Shown here: positions 1 through 7,799 of the stretch, in pieces
How the letters are laid out: each line of letters begins with the position of its first letter
Numbering within the stretch: position 1 is the first letter of the stretch
Assembly (NCBI RefSeq): GCF_005887115.1
Contig: NZ_PNCJ01000009.1
Coordinates: 140,594 to 204,593, forward strand
Source: Pseudoalteromonas rubra
Lineage (GTDB): Bacteria > Pseudomonadota > Gammaproteobacteria > Enterobacterales > Alteromonadaceae
Direction of reading: 5' to 3'
Length of the DNA stretch: 64,000 bases
The notes under the pieces: generated by a model
What the model was told of the DNA's origin: nothing
Database searches by the model: none
The model's input: the letters and a program-made list of their open reading frames with translations, nothing else
Position numbers and translations under genes: made by a program

Positions 1-168
1 CTTATAAACAGCTGGAGTGGCTTTAACTGATTGTCTGAAAGCGCATTAACAGTGTGACCTTATAACACATCGGGTTTTTATCTGCTTTTATCGCTTATCA
101 AGTGACATCTTTGGCGCACTGCATAACTATGTGGCTCTTATTAAAAAGACAACAATAGGAGGCTGTCC

Positions 169-2202
169 ATGCCTTTTGGACTCAAACGTACTTTGCAATG
201 CTCCTTGCTGGCGTTTGCAACATTACCCGTATTGGCGCAGGCAAATGCCGGGCTACAGGCTGAAGATATTTTTGAGCTGGAGTATGCAAGTGACCCACAG
301 ATTTCGCCCAATGGTGAGCAAGTCGTGTACGTGCGTAACAGCAACGATGTAATGAAAGACGCCAAAAGACAAAACCTGTGGCTGGTGGATGCTAAAACCG
401 GCGTCCAGTCTCCGTTGTTCTCAGACGAAAACCGCTACTATCAGCCGCGCTGGTCACCCGATGGCAGTAAAATTGCTTTTCTGAGCGATGTGTCTGGCAG
501 CACTCAGGTGCACGTGCATTATATTGCGCAAAACCGCACAGCTTTGCTGACCCAGTTACAGTCTGGGATCAGTGACTTAACCTGGTCGCCAGATGGTAAA
601 TGGCTGGCATTTAGCCAGAAAGTAGAAGAAAAGCCGGCAGTCATTGCCAAAATGCCCGCTAAGCCCAAAGGCGCGCAGTGGTCAGAGTCGGCCATTGTGA
701 TTGATAAAGCTTACTATCAGGCGGACGGGCGCGGTCTGGTCAAGCCAGGGTATAGACAAATTTTTGTTTTGCCAAGTGAAGGCGGCACGCCTCGTCAGCT
801 GACTTCAGGCAATTATCACCACAGTGGCAAACTGGCCTGGCGCAGTGACTCTAAAGGCATCGTGTTCTCGGCTAACCGCATTGCTGACTGGGAATATAAA
901 CGCTTAGAAGGCGATCTGTTTGAGGTTGATTTTGCAGGGAAAATCACGCAATTGACCAATGCACCGGGGCGTGAGCACTCTCCGAGCTTTTCGGAAAATG
1001 GCAAACAGCTGGCGTTTTTGAGCTCATCAGGCGAGCTGAATCCGTATCGCAATCACAAACTGAACATTATGAACTGGCAAAGCAAGCAATCTCGCATGAT
1101 TGCGAAGGACTTTGACCGTTCAATCCAAAACCCAAGCTGGATCGGCAGCGCTTCGCTTGCCATCGCCTATGACGACCACGGTATGCGCAAGCTGGCCACC
1201 ATTACCACCAAAGGTAAAATCAAAGATCTCACCGATACGCTGTCGGGCACCACGCTGGGCAGGCCTTACCTGAGCGGTCAGTTCAGCGCTAACTTTGATG
1301 GTGAAATTGCCTTTACCAAAGGCTCAAGTTCACGTCCTGCGGATGTGGCAGTGACAACCAGTAAAGGTAAAGTGAAGCCGCTGACTGCCCTGAATGAGGA
1401 TTTACTGGCGCATAAATCACTGGGCAAAGTACACGAAATCACTTATAAATCATCGTTCGATGGTGAACCCATCCAGGGCTGGTATATCACGCCGCCGGAT
1501 TTTGATCCGAGCAAGAAGTATCCATTATTGATGGAGATCCACGGTGGTCCACACCTGGCCTACGGCCCACACTTCTCGGCCGAGCTGCAGCGCTATGCAG
1601 CGCAGGGTTACGTGGTGTTTTACGATAATCACCGGGGCAGTAGCTCATATGGTGAGCGCTTTGCCATGTTGCTGAAATACAAGTACAGCTCAAAAGAAGA
1701 CTTTGCCGACCACAACTCGGGCGTAGACGCCATGATTGCCAAAGGCTTTATCGACCAGAATAACCTGTTTATCGCCGGTGGATCAGCGGGTGGAATTGCC
1801 ACGGCGTACGCCATTGGCCTGACTGATCGCTTTAATGCTGCTGTAGTGGTTAAGCCGGTGATCAACTGGTTAAGTAAAGTACTGACGGCCGACAGTGGCC
1901 TGGTGCAGATCCCCACTCAGTTCCCGGGAATGCCGTGGGAGCATGTTGACCATTACTGGGAGCGCTCGCCGCTGTCTCTGGTTGGCAATGTCACTACGCC
2001 GACTATGCTGATGACGGGCGAAGAAGACTTGCGTACCCCAATGGCTGAAACAGAGCAGTTTTATCAGGCACTAAAACATCGTAAAATTGATTCTGTGCTG
2101 GTGAAAATTCCGGGTGCACCCCATGGTATTGCTGGGCGTCCTTCGCGGATGATCAGTAAAATAGAGCACACGCTTGCGTGGTTCGAAAAATATAAAAAAT
2201 AA
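169..2202 (+). CDS. S9 family serine peptidase (dipeptidyl/acylaminoacyl-peptidase type), exported
   Basis: A 677-residue prolyl-oligopeptidase-clan hydrolase. Residues 1-26 form a signal peptide ending in AQANA, so the enzyme should act in the periplasm. Residues 35-400 carry WD40-like/PD40 beta-propeller motifs such as SPDGSKIAFLS and SPDGKWLAFS. The C-terminal alpha/beta hydrolase domain has the nucleophile motif GGSAGG (Ser539), preceded by the HGGPH oxyanion region; an Asp in EEDLRTP and the His of APHG complete the likely triad. AGGAGG lies a few bases before the ATG at 169 and fixes the start. It appears monocistronic and ends at a terminator hairpin. The family cleaves short peptides, and the exact specificity cannot be read from the sequence. 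Confidence 0.93.
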   Translation: MPFGLKRTLQCSLLAFATLPVLAQANAGLQAEDIFELEYASDPQISPNGEQVVYVRNSNDVMKDAKRQNLWLVDAKTGVQSPLFSDENRYYQPRWSPDGSKIAFLSDVSGSTQVHVHYIAQNRTALLTQLQSGISDLTWSPDGKWLAFSQKVEEKPAVIAKMPAKPKGAQWSESAIVIDKAYYQADGRGLVKPGYRQIFVLPSEGGTPRQLTSGNYHHSGKLAWRSDSKGIVFSANRIADWEYKRLEGDLFEVDFAGKITQLTNAPGREHSPSFSENGKQLAFLSSSGELNPYRNHKLNIMNWQSKQSRMIAKDFDRSIQNPSWIGSASLAIAYDDHGMRKLATITTKGKIKDLTDTLSGTTLGRPYLSGQFSANFDGEIAFTKGSSSRPADVAVTTSKGKVKPLTALNEDLLAHKSLGKVHEITYKSSFDGEPIQGWYITPPDFDPSKKYPLLMEIHGGPHLAYGPHFSAELQRYAAQGYVVFYDNHRGSSSYGERFAMLLKYKYSSKEDFADHNSGVDAMIAKGFIDQNNLFIAGGSAGGIATAYAIGLTDRFNAAVVVKPVINWLSKVLTADSGLVQIPTQFPGMPWEHVDHYWERSPLSLVGNVTTPTMLMTGEEDLRTPMAETEQFYQALKHRKIDSVLVKIPGAPHGIAGRPSRMISKIEHTLAWFEKYKK

Positions 2203-2205
2203 TAG

Positions 2206-2229
2206 AAAAGCCGCGCAATGCGGCTTTTT
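2206..2229 (+). terminator. Rho-independent terminator after the S9 peptidase gene
   Basis: The GC-rich stem AAAAGCCGC / GCGGCTTTT with loop GCAAT runs into a T tract, directly after the stop codon of the S9 peptidase gene. Confidence 0.85.
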
Positions 2230-2390
2230 AATGCCTGCTAGTAAAAGTCAAAATAACCCTTCGGTGCGCCTTTATTTTGCACAACAATCCGCGATGAGCT
2301 GAAAAAAGCCTGAACAGTGAGAAAAAATGAACGTTTTCCTGAACTGGGTATCTTAACTGCCTGATAACTAATAATTAGAAGGAATTACAA

Positions 2391-3389
2391 ATGAGGCTTA
2401 TTCAGTATCTTGGTTTACCTCTGGCGATGCTATCTAGTATCAGCAGTGCCAATGAGGCACTTAACAAGCAGGCAGTTGTCAGCACTTTAGTGAATGAAAT
2501 TGAAAACAGTTATGTTGAAACAGACAAAATTCCCGGCCTGGCAAAGAGCTTGCAGCAACTCACAGATAACCCAGCCTTTCACGGCGCTGTTACTCAGGAT
2601 GAATTTGCCGCGTTGTTGTCCGCAGAGCTGAAAAAAACCGACCCGCATTTTGGCGTTCAGTGGCGCGATCCGAGCGGTGTTGTGACACAGAAAAAAGCCG
2701 AATCCTGGTTCGCCAAACTGGCACGCAACAACTCTGGTTTTAGCAAGGTCGAGATCTTGCCCGGCAACGTCGGGTATATTGATTTCTGGGGTTTTGATAA
2801 TGTTTCGGATGAATCAAAACGCACCGTGGCAGGGGTAATGACGTTTGTGGCCAATGCGGATGCATTGCTCATTGACCTGAGAAAAAATGGCGGTGGCAGT
2901 GGCGAAATGGTGCAGCTGATCAGCAGCTATTTTTTAAAGCCCGGTACACATTTAAATAGCATCTACTGGCGCACCACCAACACCACGCGCGAGTTTTATA
3001 CCCTAAAAGAGATCGCTGCGAAGGCGAATTTGACCATTCCGTTGTATGTGCTCACGAGCAAGGGAACCTTCTCGGCAGCCGAAGAGTTTGCCTACAACCT
3101 GAAACACCTGAGCAGAGCCACGTTGGTGGGGGAAGTTACCAAAGGGGGCGCTAACCCCTGGCAATATTACGAGCTGGGTAACGGTTTTAGGGCTAGTATA
3201 CCTATTGCCAAGGCTGTCAATCCTGTAACCAAAAGCAACTGGGAAGGCGTCGGCGTGAAGCCGGACATAGTCACGACCAGTGAGACGGCTTTCAATACGG
3301 CTTATAAACTGGCGCTCAAAGACGTCGCGAAGGTTGCTGATAACGAATATCAGCAGGCCCAGATTAAAGAAAAAATCGATACTCTGTAA
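2391..3389 (+). CDS. S41 family peptidase (tail-specific-protease/IRBP-like), exported
   Basis: A 332-residue secreted serine peptidase. A short signal peptide (MRLIQYLGLPLAMLSSISSA) is followed by a helical N-terminal region typical of IRBP-like S41 proteins. The catalytic core includes 'LLIDLRKNGGGSGEMVQ' and the nucleophile segment GTFSAAEEF (Ser228), followed by VGEVTKGGANP. No PDZ domain is visible, which separates it from classical CtpA/Prc. AAGGAA precedes the ATG. It stands alone between two terminator-like hairpins. The substrate is unknown. Confidence 0.88.
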   Translation: MRLIQYLGLPLAMLSSISSANEALNKQAVVSTLVNEIENSYVETDKIPGLAKSLQQLTDNPAFHGAVTQDEFAALLSAELKKTDPHFGVQWRDPSGVVTQKKAESWFAKLARNNSGFSKVEILPGNVGYIDFWGFDNVSDESKRTVAGVMTFVANADALLIDLRKNGGGSGEMVQLISSYFLKPGTHLNSIYWRTTNTTREFYTLKEIAAKANLTIPLYVLTSKGTFSAAEEFAYNLKHLSRATLVGEVTKGGANPWQYYELGNGFRASIPIAKAVNPVTKSNWEGVGVKPDIVTTSETAFNTAYKLALKDVAKVADNEYQQAQIKEKIDTL

Positions 3390-3632
3390 CTGTTTCTTCC
3401 CGCAAGTGCTTGCCTATTCGTCATGCGAGACAAAAATAGGCGTACATGCGGTAAATCTTGCTATCAAAAAATGCAGCTTTTGACGAAAGTCCCTGTTTTT
3501 CAAGTTCACTGTTCACAATATCGTTAGAGTATCTTACTGGTGCTGGAGTTTGTCGATGCTTGCTACACCGTCCAGTCTATGCAAAGGATCCAGGTTAGAA
3601 ACCGGGTACAAACATGTAGCATTGGAAGTTTC

Positions 3633-3656
3633 AAAGCCGCATAATGTGGTTTTTTT
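3633..3656 (+). terminator. Terminator-like hairpin between the S41 peptidase and hydrolase genes
   Basis: AAAGCCGCA / TGTGGTTTT (two G-T pairs) with a TAA loop runs into further T residues. It sits upstream of the hydrolase gene and inside its longest possible reading frame. That argues against the far-upstream start at 3550. It could end S41 transcription or act as an attenuator. Confidence 0.45.
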
Positions 3657-3678
3657 AACGATGAAGTTCAGGAAGTGT

Positions 3679-4437
3679 ATGAAGTTTTTAAAAGGATTTG
3701 CTCTGGTAACTGCCTGCTGGCTGAGTACAGCCGCGGCCGACATTCAACCTGCCAGTATTTACGATAAAGCCCGTGACAGGGCCATTCCGGTTGAGATCAC
3801 CTACCCGCAATCTCACGCACAATGCAGTGAAAAAGCCCCTTGTCCGGTGGCGTTTCTCGGCGCGGGCTACGGTATGTCGCATACCGATTACACCTTCTTA
3901 GCCAAAGTGCTGAATAAGCATGGGTATCTGGTGGTCGCAATCGGGCATGAGTTGCCGGGCGATCCGCCGCTTTCTGTCTCTGGTAATTTGTTTGAAACGC
4001 GCAGTGAAAACTGGCAGCGGGGTGCAAAAACACTGGCGTTTCTACACGGTGAATTGCAAAGCAGCATAACTGGGTACGATTTTAATAGTCTAACTTTGGT
4101 TGGCCACTCAAATGGGGGCGATATTGCTGCCTGGCTGGGTATTGAAGGTAAGCCTTACATAGAACAGATCATTACGTTAGATCACCGTCGTGTACCACTG
4201 CCAAAAACTAAGGACATCAAGGTGCTGTCGATACGTGCCAGCGATTATCCGGCAGACCCGGGCGTGCTGCCCAGCGAGGCGGAGCAAGCCGAATTTGGTG
4301 GCTGTGTGGTGACCATCCCCAAAGCGCGCCATGATGATATTGCCGACTTCGGCCCTGTCTGGTTAAAAGACAAGATAGCGCAGCTTGTTCGTCTGCATCT
4401 GGGCGGAAAATCTTGCAAACAATTGCGAAAAGCGTAA
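3679..4437 (+). CDS. Exported alpha/beta hydrolase
   Basis: A 252-residue alpha/beta-hydrolase-fold protein (dienelactone hydrolase/lipase-like). A signal peptide ending in LSTAAA predicts export. The nucleophile elbow is GHSNGG (Ser144), and the late His lies in KARHDDIADF. An upstream FLGAGYGMSH segment probably forms the oxyanion region. The start at 3679 is preceded by AGGAAG at short spacing; an in-frame ATG at 3661 adds six residues and is equally possible. The longer frame from 3550 reads through a terminator-like hairpin and is unlikely. Substrate unknown. Confidence 0.8.
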   Translation: MKFLKGFALVTACWLSTAAADIQPASIYDKARDRAIPVEITYPQSHAQCSEKAPCPVAFLGAGYGMSHTDYTFLAKVLNKHGYLVVAIGHELPGDPPLSVSGNLFETRSENWQRGAKTLAFLHGELQSSITGYDFNSLTLVGHSNGGDIAAWLGIEGKPYIEQIITLDHRRVPLPKTKDIKVLSIRASDYPADPGVLPSEAEQAEFGGCVVTIPKARHDDIADFGPVWLKDKIAQLVRLHLGGKSCKQLRKA

Positions 4438-4520
4438 TGGCCTGATAGAAAGTACAGTGACAGTGTGCAAGTCACACTGCCATATTCACACATAAATTAT
4501 AATAATAAGAGCAGCTTCAT

Positions 4521-4811
4521 ATGAAATACTTACTGACCGCCCTGTTTATCCTGGTTCTTATCGGCGGCTGCACGTCAACTTCGCAGTCAGATCCCCAGAT
4601 AAAAAATGGCTATGTCCAGATGCAATTCGATATTAACGAGCAAGGCAGGCCCGAGAACATCCGTATTATTGAGTCAAGTCACAATGGCTTATTTGACCAA
4701 GAAGCCATACGCTCACTAAAAGAATGGAAATATAACCCTAAAATTGAAAATGGCGCACCCGTCAGACAAACCAACCAAAAGGTGCAGCTGGATTTTGATA
4801 TTAAAAATTAA
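4521..4811 (+). CDS. Small lipoprotein with TonB C-terminal-like domain
   Basis: A 96-residue protein with a lipoprotein signal (LIGGC, acylated Cys at about residue 16). The rest, about 70 residues, is a TonB C-terminal-type fold: 'VQMQFDINEQGRPENIRIIES', then 'FDQEAIRSLKEWKYNP'. It has no transmembrane anchor of the usual TonB kind and no proline-rich spacer. It is therefore a stand-alone TonB-C lipoprotein rather than a normal energy transducer. No exbB/exbD or receptor gene is adjacent. Role unknown. Confidence 0.8.
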   Translation: MKYLLTALFILVLIGGCTSTSQSDPQIKNGYVQMQFDINEQGRPENIRIIESSHNGLFDQEAIRSLKEWKYNPKIENGAPVRQTNQKVQLDFDIKN

Positions 4812-4832
4812 GCAGACAATTCGTAAACGAGT

Positions 4833-5171
4833 TTATTTCGTTTTGTTCCGCGCATAGGCAATGCGACGCGCGGTTCTTCGTTTAGCGCCTATTTGGGATT
4901 TGACTTTCATCGGGCACAACAATGCAGCAACAGCGGCCAACAGTGGAGTTATTACAGCGCCCAACAAAATCATGTCGACAGACCGTATGGTAAAAGCAAA
5001 GACTGATACAAGCATAATGCTCAGGTTCATTGCGCCTGTTATCGTCCATAAAGCGCCTTTGTGAAGATAAAGTAGCGAACCACATAGTTTACAACGGACT
5101 TTTGTATCAAAGATAAGATGCGATTTCTGCAGCGGAGAAATCCCATTTTGGGCACAGTCAGGGCACTTCAT
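4833..5171 (-). CDS. Membrane protein with N-terminal zinc ribbon
   Basis: A 112-residue protein. Two Cys pairs (CPDC at residues 3-6 and CKLC at about 28-31) suggest a zinc ribbon. Two hydrophobic segments follow (about 42-62 and 66-88), then a basic tail (KRRTARRIAYARNKTK). The layout fits a small inner-membrane protein with a cytoplasmic zinc-binding head. The family is not recognised. It is convergent with the TonB-C lipoprotein gene, 21 bases away. Confidence 0.65.
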   Translation of the reverse strand: MKCPDCAQNGISPLQKSHLIFDTKVRCKLCGSLLYLHKGALWTITGAMNLSIMLVSVFAFTIRSVDMILLGAVITPLLAAVAALLCPMKVKSQIGAKRRTARRIAYARNKTK

Positions 5172-5241
5172 TCACAATTCCCATTGAGCAAGATGAGTAA
5201 CATACTACTTTGATTTAACAACAATGGGTATGGGCGCTGAC

Positions 5242-5595
5242 TTACCCCTGCTCAATCTCTGCTAAAAACTGGCTGAGTATTGCTTTGCTTTCAGCCAGTC
5301 GCGCGGCTTTCTCATCAACGGCTTTGATTTCGCTATGTAACAGGTTTCTTAGCTCGTCACAGGGTTCAAAAATGGGCCTGTCGCCGCGAATACAGGGCAG
5401 GAACTGCAAAATGGTATTGAGTGTCATGCCTGCCGCGCTCAGTAACTGAATACGGGTTAGTGTCTGGATATCGTTCGATGTGTAGTGGCGATAGCCTGAA
5501 GGGGAGCGGCTGGGGTGAAGCAAGCCTTGCTCTTCGTAATACCGCAGCATGCGAATGCTGATTCCTGTTTGTTTCGATAATTCGCCGATTTTCAT
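5242..5595 (-). CDS. MerR family transcriptional regulator
   Basis: A 117-residue regulator with the canonical MerR N-terminal winged helix: 'MKIGELSKQTGISIRMLRYY' followed by EEQGLL and SGYRHYTSNDI. A coiled-coil dimerisation helix follows, and there is no long effector domain. Two Cys residues (LPCIRG, EPCDEL) lie in the central part. MerR proteins bind a dyad in an over-long promoter spacer, and exactly such a site lies 13 bases beyond this gene's start, facing the divergent aminotransferase gene. The inducer is unknown. Confidence 0.88.
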   Translation of the reverse strand: MKIGELSKQTGISIRMLRYYEEQGLLHPSRSPSGYRHYTSNDIQTLTRIQLLSAAGMTLNTILQFLPCIRGDRPIFEPCDELRNLLHSEIKAVDEKAARLAESKAILSQFLAEIEQG

Positions 5596-5604
5596 TATGC
5601 GTTC

Positions 5605-5636
5605 TTGACTCTCACAGTGCTGTCAGGGTTTATAGT
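5605..5636 (+). promoter_or_regulatory. MerR-type promoter with dyad in a 20-bp spacer
   Basis: TTGACT (5605-5610) and TATAGT (5631-5636) are separated by 20 bp instead of 17. A 22-bp dyad, ACTCTCACAG-TG-CTGTCAGGGT (5608-5629), fills the spacer, with 8 of 10 arm positions matching. This is the hallmark of MerR-regulated promoters. It drives the aminotransferase gene and starts next to the merR-like gene's own start codon. Confidence 0.7.
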
Positions 5637-5676
5637 ACTGGCTTCCAAAAAGGGTTTCAAACTGGGAGTTAATTGT

Positions 5677-6492
5677 ATGAAAGAAAACACCTTTACATCG
5701 CAGAGTGTGGTCAACGGCACGCTACTTCAGGAGCCACAGATGAGCCAGCTGGCCTTCTCTGGTTTTGCACATTTTACCGCTATGCAGGTACGTGATGGCA
5801 GGGTAAAGGGCATGGATCTGCATCTGAACAGGTTACGTCATGCTTCAGTCGAATTGTTTGGTCAGGCATTGTCTGATGCCGAAATCCTGACATCTGTTCG
5901 TGCTGCCATCGCTGCGGCGGGCAAGGACTTGTCTTTGACGGTGACCCTGTATTCTGCTCATGGTGAGTTCACCCTAGAAAGTATGAACAGCCAGCCGAAT
6001 GTACTGGTTCGCACTAGTGAACCTGCGAATGGACCGGGCGGACCGCTGAAACTGCTGGCCACGGAATATAGTCGGCCGTTACCTGAAATTAAACATGTCG
6101 GCGAAATCAGTAAAACTTACTATCTTCATAGGGCCGCGCAGCAGGGCTATGATGATGCGGTATTTGTAGATAGCACAGGTTGCCTGAGTGAGGGAACCAT
6201 CTGGAATCTGGCCTTCTGGGATGGCGAAACAGTAATTTGGCCACAGGCGCCTAAACTACAAGGCACTATGATGAGTGTGCTACAGCGGCAGCTAAGGTTA
6301 CTTAATACCGAGCAGCGTACCGAGCCGGTCACCTTGAGCCGTCTGCCATCGCTGCGCGGGGCTGTAGTGATGAACTCCTGGACGCCGGGTGTGACGGTGG
6401 CAGAAATTTCCGGGCACAGCCTGAGTGAGTCTGAGTCTTTGCGCACGCTGCTTCATCAGGCTTATGAGGCGGAGCCCGCTCAGGTAATCTAG
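5677..6492 (+). CDS. Class IV PLP-dependent aminotransferase-like protein
   Basis: A 271-residue fold-type IV PLP enzyme related to aminodeoxychorismate lyase, branched-chain and D-amino acid transaminases. It shows the early 'RVKGMDLHLNRLRHA' segment, the candidate PLP lysine in EISKTYYLHRAA, and the 'DDAVFVDSTGCLSEGTIWN' block that contacts the cofactor in this fold. The ATG at 5677 with GGGAG upstream is preferred to the longer frame from 5605, because the latter would start inside the promoter. Likely MerR-controlled. The substrate cannot be assigned. Confidence 0.82.
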   Translation: MKENTFTSQSVVNGTLLQEPQMSQLAFSGFAHFTAMQVRDGRVKGMDLHLNRLRHASVELFGQALSDAEILTSVRAAIAAAGKDLSLTVTLYSAHGEFTLESMNSQPNVLVRTSEPANGPGGPLKLLATEYSRPLPEIKHVGEISKTYYLHRAAQQGYDDAVFVDSTGCLSEGTIWNLAFWDGETVIWPQAPKLQGTMMSVLQRQLRLLNTEQRTEPVTLSRLPSLRGAVVMNSWTPGVTVAEISGHSLSESESLRTLLHQAYEAEPAQVI

Positions 6493-6497
6493 TGCGC

Positions 6498-6529
6498 TGA
6501 GCCCCGTTGCGTAAGCAGTCCGGGGCTCA
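6498..6529. terminator. Hairpin between convergent genes
   Basis: A 9-bp perfect stem, TGAGCCCCG / CGGGGCTCA, with a 14-nt loop lies between the convergent aminotransferase and membrane-protein genes. It probably acts as a bidirectional terminator, although no strong T tract follows. Confidence 0.5.
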
Positions 6530-6540
6530 ACGTGATGTGT

Positions 6541-7143
6541 TTATTCACCGCTCAACTCATCAAGCTGCTGCTCCACGCGCGCCAGCAAAGGTCCAAACCT
6601 TTTTTCGGCGGCGCGTTTATTCCAAAAGTAGATCCCCACCATGCCAAACAGCACGATCAGGTAATACAATTGCATGTGCGTATCGAGTTGAATAATCCCT
6701 TTGTCATCCATATTGGCGCCCAGCGTGATCAGCATGACACTGACAAAAATGGGTGCAATGTACCACCATACTATGCCTTCCAGGAGTTGCTTTTGCTGAG
6801 CAAGCCTTTGCTGTTCCTGATGTAAATATGCCCGGATGCTGTCATCTTTGCAGGGGGAAATACGTCGGGCTTTAAGCAATTTATAAGGGATATACAGGCT
6901 CGTCAGGATGGCCAGAACACAGCCTAAAGACTGGACCCAGTTGAAGCTGATTGTGAGGCCGTACAGCCAGACAGGAATAAGCAACAAGGAAATGGAGATT
7001 TCCATGAAATCGCGCATTTTAATATCACGCTGATATTTCTTTGTTTTAGTCTTAAGCTCATCGATCTGCAATGCCAGTTTCGCTTCTGAGCTGTTGGTTT
7101 CAATTTGCTGTTCAAAGTTGTACTTTAGATCATCCAGTTTCAT
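6541..7143 (-). CDS. Membrane protein co-transcribed with an ECF sigma factor
   Basis: A 200-residue protein with a charged, helical cytoplasmic N-terminus (about 1-45). Four hydrophobic segments follow in two pairs (about 47-65, 70-87; 125-142, 157-175), with a charged helix (about 100-122) between the pairs. Its start codon overlaps the sigma-factor stop by 4 bases (ATGA), so the two are translationally coupled. That position is usual for an anti-sigma factor, but the zinc anti-sigma motif (HxxxCxxC) is missing. A regulatory role is inference from context only. Confidence 0.7.
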   Translation of the reverse strand: MKLDDLKYNFEQQIETNSSEAKLALQIDELKTKTKKYQRDIKMRDFMEISISLLLIPVWLYGLTISFNWVQSLGCVLAILTSLYIPYKLLKARRISPCKDDSIRAYLHQEQQRLAQQKQLLEGIVWWYIAPIFVSVMLITLGANMDDKGIIQLDTHMQLYYLIVLFGMVGIYFWNKRAAEKRFGPLLARVEQQLDELSGE

Positions 7144-7628
7144 GACTCGTCTCCTACAAAGTTTTGTTCAAACTCACGTTTAATGCGCTTTATCCGCGAG
7201 CGTACCGCGTTGTCGCTTATCCCTAATACGTGTGCAATGTCTTCCGACTTCAGGCCATCCAGATACATCATCAGCACACCGGCATCGATATCACTGAGTG
7301 TGTCCATAAATTGATTAAGAATATCGGCCTGACAGCCGGGATGTTCAGCTTGAGGTTGCTGTCCACAGTGCCTCGAAACGGATTGTTTAATGTCATTGTG
7401 TTTAATTCGGGTTTTGACAAAGGTGTTGGCCGTATTGAGCGCCACTTTATACACCCAGGTACCGATGGAGGATTGCCCCGAAAAGCTTTCATAGCTGCGC
7501 CACAATTGCAGCAGGATCTCCTGATACATATCATCGCGCTCTACGGGGCCGCCATAGCGTGAAGCGATATACCGTATTCGTCCATCGTTTTCAGCGAGCA
7601 TTTGTTCGAATGAAGGTTGTGTGTTCAC
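7140..7628 (-). CDS. RNA polymerase sigma-70 family (ECF-type) sigma factor
   Basis: A 162-residue ECF sigma factor. Region 2 includes ERDDMYQEILLQLWRSYESF and GTWVYKVALNTANTFV. Region 4 includes LSDIDAGVLMMYLDGLKSED and a helix-turn-helix, VLGISDNAVRSRIKRIKREF. It starts at GTG, with AGGGA upstream. The overlapping downstream gene encodes a membrane protein that may sense or restrain it. Its target promoters are unknown. Confidence 0.87.
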   Translation of the reverse strand: MNTQPSFEQMLAENDGRIRYIASRYGGPVERDDMYQEILLQLWRSYESFSGQSSIGTWVYKVALNTANTFVKTRIKHNDIKQSVSRHCGQQPQAEHPGCQADILNQFMDTLSDIDAGVLMMYLDGLKSEDIAHVLGISDNAVRSRIKRIKREFEQNFVGDES

Positions 7629-7732
7629 TATGTCCCTGCTTTTTGTTGTTGATGTTATTTGGTTAGTAATGCTCAGGACCTGAATGTGTCACAGACTGTC
7701 AAAAAAAGTGCAGTGAATCTGAAGTGGGAGAG

Positions 7733-7788
7733 GCATGCCATAACCCTCAGATATGGGCTATGGCATGTATCCCCGGTGAACACCGGGG
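7733..7788. repeat. Two adjacent hairpins downstream of the oligopeptidase gene
   Basis: CCCCGGTG/CACCGGGG (7771-7788) is followed on the minus strand by a second inverted repeat, ATGCCATA/TATGGCAT (7735-7742 with 7759-7766). They lie just beyond the stop of the S9 oligopeptidase gene and may end or protect its transcript. There is no T tract, so they are not typical Rho-independent terminators. Confidence 0.4.
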
Positions 7789-7799
7789 AAGTGTTGGTA

